From JAAYLC01 sp035654795 (GTDB taxonomy: Bacteria > Bacteroidota > Bacteroidia > Flavobacteriales > Flavobacteriaceae), in assembly GCA_035654795.1 (NCBI GenBank), contig DASRWC010000066.1, positions 1 through 11,011 of the forward strand: a stretch of DNA of 11,011 nt, in the 5' to 3' direction. The position numbers and the translations under genes are program-made. The notes under the pieces were generated by a model, which saw nothing but the letters and a program-made list of their open reading frames with translations, was not told where the DNA came from and did no database searches. This document shows, piece by piece, positions 5,675 to 11,011 of the stretch. Position 1 is the first letter of the stretch. The number at the start of each line of letters is the position of its first letter.

Positions 5675-7216
5675 ATGGAACCAAAGAAAATTGACAACAT
5701 TGAATTAAAATTTCTCACCATTGAAGATTACGATGCCTTAAAGAAAGCGACTATTCAAGCTTATGGACAGATGCCAAACAGCTATTGGAAACTCAATGAG
5801 ATAGGAAATCTTATTGATAAATTTCCCGAAGGTCAGATTCTAATAATGGCAGATGGCGAGATTGCAGGATGTGCTTTATCGGTAATTGTCGATTTTAAAA
5901 AATTGGGCGAGCATCATACTTATAACGATGTAGCCGGAGACCCTGAATTTAAAATTCACGACCCTGAAGGCGATGTACTCTACGGGATTGACGTGTTTAT
6001 TCGACCGGATTATCGCGGGCTCAGACTCGGTCGTCGGTTATATGATTACCGGAAAGAATTGTGTGAGAATCTAAATTTGAAAAGCATCGTTTTTGGAGGT
6101 AGGATGCCCAATTACCACTTGCACGCGGACAAACTGACTCCAAAGCAATATATCGCAAGAGTGCGCAGAAGAGAAATTGAAGACCCTGTTCTGGATTTTC
6201 AAATGTCAAATGATTTCCACCCTGTTCGTATTCTGAAAGGATATCTTGAAGGAGACAAGGCTTCGGAAGAATTTGCAGTGTTGATGGAGTGGGACAATAT
6301 CTATTATGATAAAGAAGAAGATGAACCCAGCCCACAAATTACACGAACTGTGGTTCGCCTTGGACTTATTCAATGGCAGATGCGTGCTTATGCCGGTATG
6401 GAAGATTTGATGGACCAAGCTGAATATTTTATTGACAGTGTTGCCGGATATCGATGTGATTTTGCAGTGTTCCCGGAGTTTTTCAATGCTCCGTTAATGG
6501 CTGAATATAATCACATGAGCGAGCCGGAAGCCATTCGTGAACTCGCTACGCATACCAAAGAAATTAAAGAACGTCTTTCTCAACTGGCTATTTCTTATAA
6601 CATCAATATCATCACCGGAAGCATGCCCGAAATGGTCCGCGGAAAACTGTTTAATGTGGGCTATCTCTGTCATCGAGATGGGACTATTGAAAGATTTGAA
6701 AAAATTCATGTCACTCCTGATGAGGAACGAGTATGGGGGATGAGCAGAGGTAGCCAATTCAGAACGTTTGACACCGACAGTGGGCGAATCGGGATTCTTA
6801 TTTGCTATGATGTGGAATTTCCGGAATTGCCAAGAATAATGGCAGACGAAGGAATGGATATTCTTTTTGTTCCATTTTTGACAGATACCCAAAATGCCTA
6901 TTCACGAGTGCGGCTATGTGCACAAGCGAGGGCAGTAGAAAATGAATGTTATGTGGCAATTGCAGGAAGTGTAGGAAACCTGCCAAAAGTTCATAATATG
7001 GATATTCAGTACGCACAATCTGCTGTATTTACTCCTTGTGATTTTGCTTTTCCAAGTAATGGAATTAAAGCAGAAGCTACACCCAATACAGAGATGATAT
7101 TAGTGGCCGACGTGGATATCGACTTGTTGCGAGAGCTGCATTCTTACGGAGCCGTGAAAAACTTGAAGGACAGACGAAAAGATGTTTACCGCGTGGAACG
7201 GGTGAAGAAGAAGTAA
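5675..7216 (+). CDS. GNAT acetyltransferase / carbon-nitrogen hydrolase (nitrilase) fusion
   Basis: A 513-residue two-domain enzyme. Residues about 8-210 are a GNAT N-acetyltransferase; the acetyl-CoA loop is RPDYRGLRLG (110-119). The family-specific segment HLHADKLTPKQYI (148-160) and DPVLDFQMSNDFHPVR (170-185) follow. Residues about 225-480 are a nitrilase-superfamily amidase with an intact Glu-Lys-Cys triad: Glu268 in FPEFF, Lys343 in FEKIHVTPDE and Cys377 in LICYDVEFPE. Glu350/351 match the extra conserved acidic residue. The fusion resembles Bacillus YhcX and the nitrilase branch fused to a RimI-like domain, whose substrate is unknown to me. A link to polyamine or agmatine-type amides is suggested only by position. 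It starts five bases after the toxin, apparently without its own promoter. Its 3' end overlaps the opposing kinase gene by 31 bp. Confidence 0.9.
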   Translation: MEPKKIDNIELKFLTIEDYDALKKATIQAYGQMPNSYWKLNEIGNLIDKFPEGQILIMADGEIAGCALSVIVDFKKLGEHHTYNDVAGDPEFKIHDPEGDVLYGIDVFIRPDYRGLRLGRRLYDYRKELCENLNLKSIVFGGRMPNYHLHADKLTPKQYIARVRRREIEDPVLDFQMSNDFHPVRILKGYLEGDKASEEFAVLMEWDNIYYDKEEDEPSPQITRTVVRLGLIQWQMRAYAGMEDLMDQAEYFIDSVAGYRCDFAVFPEFFNAPLMAEYNHMSEPEAIRELATHTKEIKERLSQLAISYNINIITGSMPEMVRGKLFNVGYLCHRDGTIERFEKIHVTPDEERVWGMSRGSQFRTFDTDSGRIGILICYDVEFPELPRIMADEGMDILFVPFLTDTQNAYSRVRLCAQARAVENECYVAIAGSVGNLPKVHNMDIQYAQSAVFTPCDFAFPSNGIKAEATPNTEMILVADVDIDLLRELHSYGAVKNLKDRRKDVYRVERVKKK

Positions 7217-8529
7217 TTAGGCAATTTTAAATTAACTGTTGTTCCGCTTTTAGATTCACTTTCAACGGTGATATTTCCGTTATGCACCAGCATAATCTGT
7301 TTGCTCAAGGTCAGGCCAATCCCGTTTCCGGCTTTTTTGGTGGTGAAAAAAGGCGTGAAGATTTGTTCTATTAATTCAGGTTCCATTCCGGTGCCGTTAT
7401 CGACCACTTGAATCCAGATTTCATCATCTTTTTCAAGGCTCACTAATTTTATTGTAGGATTTTCCGTGTTCTCCAAGGCATCCATCGCATTCAGCGTGAG
7501 GTTGATTAAAACCTGTTCCAGCAGATGTTTATCAGCGACAACTTTCAAACGGGTATTTTTAAGGATAATATCCAATTCAATTCCTTTTTGAAGCAGACTG
7601 GGGCCCAACAATTGAAAAATTCCTTCAAAAAGTTGTGCCACGGATAGTTCTTTAAAATTAGGCTGGTCCACTTTGTTTATTAGACGATAACTTTTCGCGA
7701 ATTGCAGCAACCCTTCACTGCGATTTTTGATGGTTGAAATTCCGGTTTTGAAATCTTTTAAAGCTTCTGTTTCTTCTTGATGCTGCAGCCGTTCATTCAA
7801 CGTTTCCGCCAAAGAAGAAATGGGGGCGATGGAATTCATGATTTCGTGGGTCAGCACTCGCAGTAATTTATGCCAAGCTTTGTTCTCCGTTTCATCCACC
7901 GCTTTATTGATGTTTTGATACACCACAATCCGATAAATCGAATTTTGCGTTTCAAATTCCGAAAGCTGAATCAGCAATTTAATTTTTCCTTTGTTTGAAA
8001 AAGCGGTTTCCAGCTGCTGACTGCCGATTTTCAATTTCAAGGTTTTTTCATACAAATCCGGATTTCGTTTCGCCAGCCCTGAAATATTTCCCAAATGCGG
8101 CGTTTCAAACAAGTTTTTAAACGCATCATTAATGAGTTCTACCTTTCCCGAATCGGCATGATAAAAAAGAATGGCGGCATCCAGCATATTGATGATTTCC
8201 GACAAATACTGATGTTGAATTTCTTTCTCCGAACTGATTTCTTTAAAGACAACATTAATTTGGTTGAAATAAGAAAACAATTCTTTTTCCGATTTAGTCT
8301 TATTTTTGGTGGAATACCGCCGAGTAAAATCACGGTATTTCACCGCTTCCGAAAATTCCTGAAACTGTTTTTGCAAAAACAACTGCTGCCGAATGAGCTG
8401 AATGAGAAAAAAAATTATCGATACTAAAAGAATTCCGGCATAGAAATATTCTTTGGCGAATAAAAGATAGGCCATTCCCACCGCTGAAAGCAGTAATAAT
8501 ACGGAGTGTGAAATTATTTTATAGTTCAT
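7186..8529 (-). CDS. Membrane sensor histidine kinase
   Basis: A 447-residue sensor kinase from the ATG at 8529; a TTG three codons upstream is less likely. Two adjacent membrane helices (about 5-24 and 29-46) are separated by only a few residues, so there is almost no periplasmic sensor. A cytoplasmic linker of about 50-105 and a PAS-like region of about 106-210 follow. The catalytic core is complete: phospho-acceptor His228 in LTHEIMNSI, N-box NLTLNAMDAL (343-352), G1 DNGTG (377-381), F-box FTPFFTTK (391-398) and G2 GNGIG (401-405). This NtrB/AtoS-like form pairs with NtrC-type regulators, and the regulator gene precedes it with an 11-bp overlap. The last ten residues run beyond the usual end of the ATPase domain and are encoded where the gene overlaps the GNAT-nitrilase tail. 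The signal may be membrane stress or an intracellular ligand; nothing in the sequence decides. Confidence 0.9.
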   Translation of the reverse strand: MNYKIISHSVLLLLSAVGMAYLLFAKEYFYAGILLVSIIFFLIQLIRQQLFLQKQFQEFSEAVKYRDFTRRYSTKNKTKSEKELFSYFNQINVVFKEISSEKEIQHQYLSEIINMLDAAILFYHADSGKVELINDAFKNLFETPHLGNISGLAKRNPDLYEKTLKLKIGSQQLETAFSNKGKIKLLIQLSEFETQNSIYRIVVYQNINKAVDETENKAWHKLLRVLTHEIMNSIAPISSLAETLNERLQHQEETEALKDFKTGISTIKNRSEGLLQFAKSYRLINKVDQPNFKELSVAQLFEGIFQLLGPSLLQKGIELDIILKNTRLKVVADKHLLEQVLINLTLNAMDALENTENPTIKLVSLEKDDEIWIQVVDNGTGMEPELIEQIFTPFFTTKKAGNGIGLTLSKQIMLVHNGNITVESESKSGTTVNLKLPNYFFFTRSTR

Positions 8530-9865
8530 ACTTCTCAATCCGCCTATACAAAGCCGCTCTGGTCAATCCCAATTCCCGGGCAGATTTACTGATGTTTCCC
8601 TGGTTTTTCTGAAGGGTTTCGATAATTGCACGCCGTTCCATAGCTTCCAGATTTTTTGAGCCGGAAGTAAAGGGAGTTGTTTCCTGCTTTTGCTCAATGG
8701 GAGAGAATAAAATATCGTGTTCCCGAATTTCATCGCCTTCCACCATAATCACGGCGCGCTCGATGCTGTATTGTAATTCACGCACATTTCCCGGATAGTG
8801 ATAGGTTTTTAATTTCTGAAGACTGCCGGAATCAAAACCTTGTAAATCTTTGTGGTATTTCTGTTGATATTGATTCAAGAAATGCTCCGCCAATAAGGGA
8901 ATATCTTCTTTCCGATCCCGTAAGGGGGGTACTTTTAATTCTACCGTGTTTAAACGGTAAACCAAATCTTTTCGAAAACGAGATTCATCTGCCAATTGGG
9001 TCAGCGGAACATTTGTAGCCGAAAGCAACCGAATATCAATGGGCACCGGTTGGGAAGAACCCAAAGGCAGCACCTCCCGATTTTGCAAAACACTCAGCAA
9101 TTTCGCCTGTTGTTGTAGGTTAATATTTCCGATTTCATCCAAAAATAAGGTGCCGCCATCGGCTGTTTCAAATCGCCCTTTCCGGTCTTCGCGGGCATCG
9201 GTAAAAGCGCCTTTTTTATAGCCAAATAATTCACTCTCAAACAGCGTTTCTGTCAGTGAACCGACATCTACCTTTACATAAGCCTTGTTTTTTCGTAAGG
9301 ACTGCTGCTGAATGGCATCGGCAATTAAATCTTTTCCGGTTCCGTTTTCTCCAAGAATCAGAATATTCGCATCGGTGGGAGCAATTTTGGAAATTTTATA
9401 TTGTAAATCTTCCATAATCGCCGAATTTCCAATAATGGGATTGTTGGTTTTGATGATTTTCCCGACTTTAGGAGAAGAAGGTTTTTGTTGTTTTAAAGCT
9501 TCGGTTAACGTATGAAGCAATTGTTCGTTTTGCCATGGTTTTACAATAAAATCTGCTGCACCGGATTTCAGGGATTGCACCGCCAGATCGATGGCTGCAT
9601 AAGCTGTAATCATCACAACGGCCGTTTGAGGAAATTTATTTTTGATTTCCCTAAGCCAGAAAAGTCCTTCATTGCCGGAGTTTAGCGCGCTTCTAAAATT
9701 CATGTCCAGCATCACCAAATCGACTTTCTCTCGTTCCAAAATAGCACGAAGATTCTCCGGATTGCTCTCCGTCAGGATCTTTTTCACCTTTGGCCGAAGC
9801 AGTATTTGCACAGCGGTTAGAAGGTCTTTGTCGTCATCGACTATGAGTAGGGTGGTGTTTTTCAT
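8519..9865 (-). CDS. NtrC-family sigma-54-dependent response regulator
   Basis: A 448-residue three-domain activator. The receiver domain (1-125) has the acidic pocket Asp10-12, phospho-acceptor Asp54 in VMLDMNF, Thr87 and Lys109. The AAA+ domain (143-385) has Walker A GENGTGKD (172-179), Walker B GGTLFLDEIG (237-246) and the R-finger region (RFRKDLVYRLN). The Fis-type helix-turn-helix is at about 405-448 (NISKSARELGLTRAALYRRI). The sigma-54 contact loop reads GAFTDA (219-224), with Asp223 for the usual second Gly of GAFTGA; this variant seems frequent in Bacteroidota, from memory. It should open sigma-54 promoters after phosphorylation by the adjacent kinase. The likely target is the export operon containing the TolC gene 27 bases upstream, though no -24/-12 promoter was found inside the window. 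Confidence 0.94.
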   Translation of the reverse strand: MKNTTLLIVDDDKDLLTAVQILLRPKVKKILTESNPENLRAILEREKVDLVMLDMNFRSALNSGNEGLFWLREIKNKFPQTAVVMITAYAAIDLAVQSLKSGAADFIVKPWQNEQLLHTLTEALKQQKPSSPKVGKIIKTNNPIIGNSAIMEDLQYKISKIAPTDANILILGENGTGKDLIADAIQQQSLRKNKAYVKVDVGSLTETLFESELFGYKKGAFTDAREDRKGRFETADGGTLFLDEIGNINLQQQAKLLSVLQNREVLPLGSSQPVPIDIRLLSATNVPLTQLADESRFRKDLVYRLNTVELKVPPLRDRKEDIPLLAEHFLNQYQQKYHKDLQGFDSGSLQKLKTYHYPGNVRELQYSIERAVIMVEGDEIREHDILFSPIEQKQETTPFTSGSKNLEAMERRAIIETLQKNQGNISKSARELGLTRAALYRRIEKYEL

Positions 9866-9872
9866 AATGACA

Positions 9873-9880
9873 CAAATATA
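9873..9880 (-). promoter_or_regulatory. Putative -7 promoter box of the response regulator-kinase pair
   Basis: On the minus strand TATATTTG matches TAnnTTTG exactly and ends only seven bases before the regulator's ATG (9863-9865). With the usual distance to the start point, the transcript would be almost leaderless. A TTG lies 24 bases upstream, longer than the normal spacing, so the -33 element is uncertain. The box allows the pair to be transcribed apart from the TolC gene. Confidence 0.45.
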
Positions 9881-9882
9881 CC

Positions 9883-9903
9883 GGCTATTCTTTTACCATA
9901 GCC
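9883..9903. repeat. Inverted repeat across the TolC stop codon
   Basis: GGCTAT (9883-9888) and ATAGCC (9898-9903) are perfect 6-bp inverted arms around nine bases. The element spans the stop codon of the TolC gene (9893-9895) and lies just upstream of the regulator's -7 box. It could be a weak terminator for the export operon or an operator for the downstream pair. No T-run follows on the minus strand. Confidence 0.3.
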
Positions 9904-11011
9904 CCAATTCTCCCGCATAATAATCATTCAAATACTGTTGTAAAATCCATTCGTATCGTTTGATAACCAATTGGTTTTTACTGTTTTCCCATTTGTTTTG
10001 GGCCGTTAATAACAAAACCGAATTGCTCGCGCCCAAATCGAATTTTGCTTGTGCAATGCGATAACTTTCGCGATAATTCTCTTCCTGAATCACTAAATTT
10101 TGATAATTTTCTTTAGCGATAGTCAAATCAAAAATCGCTTTGGAGGTGGCTTCCCGCAGTTCGTTTTCAACAATTTCTTTTTGCCATTCCACATCCAGGA
10201 AATCCAACTTTGCTTTTTTAACGGAATTGCGAACCGTAAATCCGTTGAAAATCGGGATGTTAAGATTTAAAGAAATGTATTTTCCCAAGTTGTTTTTGTT
10301 CTGTTCCCAAAATTCGATTGTGCTCGAACTGGAATAGCGGGAATTCATCCCGGCACTCAAGGAAAGGGAAGGAAAGTAAGCCGATTGTGCGATGCGAATG
10401 TTTTCTTTGGCTTCACGGATGCGCCAATCCCATAAGGCGTAAAACGGACGATTTTTTCCGGATTCTAATAAATTGGATGAGATTGAAACAGCATTTTCTT
10501 TAACAGGTAAAATTTGGAGTTCCGGTAGCATTTCTTCCGTTATGTGCAAAAGTCCCGCAAGCCGAACACGACTGTGAAAGAGGTTTTGTTTGGCGAAAGC
10601 GACGGAATTCTTATTCTCATTAAAAGAACCTTTTAAATCGTGATAATCGCCTGGATCGATATTTCCTTCCTGATGAAGAATTTCGGCTTGATGGTATTGT
10701 TCATTAACTAATTCCAATTGATTTTCTGCCTGTTGCAATAAATCTTTCGCTGTTAAAACGGTGATATACGATTCAATCACATCCAAAATCAATGCTTCTT
10801 GTTGTGCTTCAAAATTTAAACTTCCGGCTTTCTCGGCAGCTGCCTGTTTACGGATGTCGTGAAAGGTTCGAAATCCATTAAAAAGATACATTCCCGCACC
10901 AACCGATGCATTTCCGGACGAGATGGTCTGTTCGATAAACTGGTTGGTCGTGGGATCAATACTTCGTCCTTGATTCCAACTGTGGCCGATGTTTCCTTCA
11001 ATTGTTGGAAG
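9893..11011 (-). CDS. TolC-family outer-membrane efflux protein (partial, N-terminus beyond right edge)
   Basis: The minus-strand frame stays open to the window edge, so the gene is cut rather than starting at the internal ATG at 10891. 372 residues are visible; the signal peptide and first helices are missing. It starts in a TolC-type strand region with NQGRSIDPTTNQF (about 13-25), GMYLFNGF (40-47) follows, then long coiled-coil helices. The second half repeats the pattern: YFPSLSLSAG (212-221), LNIPIFNGF (250-258), more coiled coil, and the end motif KFDLGASNSVLLLTAQN. This internal duplication is the hallmark of TolC, which forms a trimeric channel through the outer membrane for RND or ABC exporters. 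The partner adaptor and pump genes are presumably just beyond 11011. The regulator and kinase follow on the same strand. Confidence 0.92.
   Translation of the reverse strand, partial: LPTIEGNIGHSWNQGRSIDPTTNQFIEQTISSGNASVGAGMYLFNGFRTFHDIRKQAAAEKAGSLNFEAQQEALILDVIESYITVLTAKDLLQQAENQLELVNEQYHQAEILHQEGNIDPGDYHDLKGSFNENKNSVAFAKQNLFHSRVRLAGLLHITEEMLPELQILPVKENAVSISSNLLESGKNRPFYALWDWRIREAKENIRIAQSAYFPSLSLSAGMNSRYSSSSTIEFWEQNKNNLGKYISLNLNIPIFNGFTVRNSVKKAKLDFLDVEWQKEIVENELREATSKAIFDLTIAKENYQNLVIQEENYRESYRIAQAKFDLGASNSVLLLTAQNKWENSKNQLVIKRYEWILQQYLNDYYAGELGLW

Noticed and set aside
10816..11001. Short minus-strand open frame at the right edge
   Set aside because: It overlaps the TolC frame, which stays open to the edge and encodes recognisable TolC motifs (GRSIDPTTNQF). 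The short frame is a shadow.

Overview
The window comes from an AT-rich bacterial chromosome, most likely a member of the Bacteroidota (Flavobacteriia-like). Starts have no well-placed Shine-Dalgarno sequence. Three of the putative promoters carry the Bacteroidota -7 box TAnnTTTG. The gene types (short arginine decarboxylase, DHS-like enzyme, TolC protein with a GRSIDPTTNQF motif, NtrC-type regulator with GAFTDA) also fit that phylum. The genus cannot be told from sequence alone. No tRNA, rRNA, insertion sequence, CRISPR array or phage gene was seen.

Layout. (1) Positions 3-95 hold the tail of an unknown gene. It is followed by an RsuA/RluB-family pseudouridine synthase homologue (153-1061) with its own -7 box; this protein lacks the family's catalytic aspartate. 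(2) A 256-bp ATG-free leader (1062-1317) precedes a three-gene polyamine operon: arginine decarboxylase (1318-2715), agmatinase (2749-3690) and a deoxyhypusine-synthase-like enzyme (3677-4657) that overlaps agmatinase by 14 bp. Together they would convert arginine to agmatine, then putrescine, then probably homospermidine. (3) A compact type II toxin-antitoxin operon follows: Xre/DUF2384 antitoxin (4723-5208) and RES-domain NAD+-depleting toxin (5205-5669). Its promoter box lies between two copies of GGACAAATG spaced 21 bp apart, a candidate autoregulatory operator. (4) Five bases after the toxin begins a two-domain GNAT-nitrilase fusion (5675-7216) of unknown substrate. The toxin-antitoxin pair therefore sits between the polyamine operon and a gene that could belong to nitrogen or polyamine metabolism.

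(5) The rest is on the minus strand and converges on the GNAT-nitrilase, with a 31-bp overlap of 3' ends. In transcription order it holds a TolC-family outer-membrane efflux protein (cut by the window's right edge), an NtrC-family response regulator and its membrane histidine kinase (regulator and kinase overlap by 11 bp). This looks like the end of an export locus whose pump and adaptor genes lie beyond position 11011. The two-component pair probably controls that locus.

Most genes have recognisable families. The points most worth a second look are the apparently inactive pseudouridine synthase, the DHS-like enzyme in a bacterial polyamine operon, the repeat-flanked toxin-antitoxin promoter and the placement of the GNAT-nitrilase directly behind a toxin.
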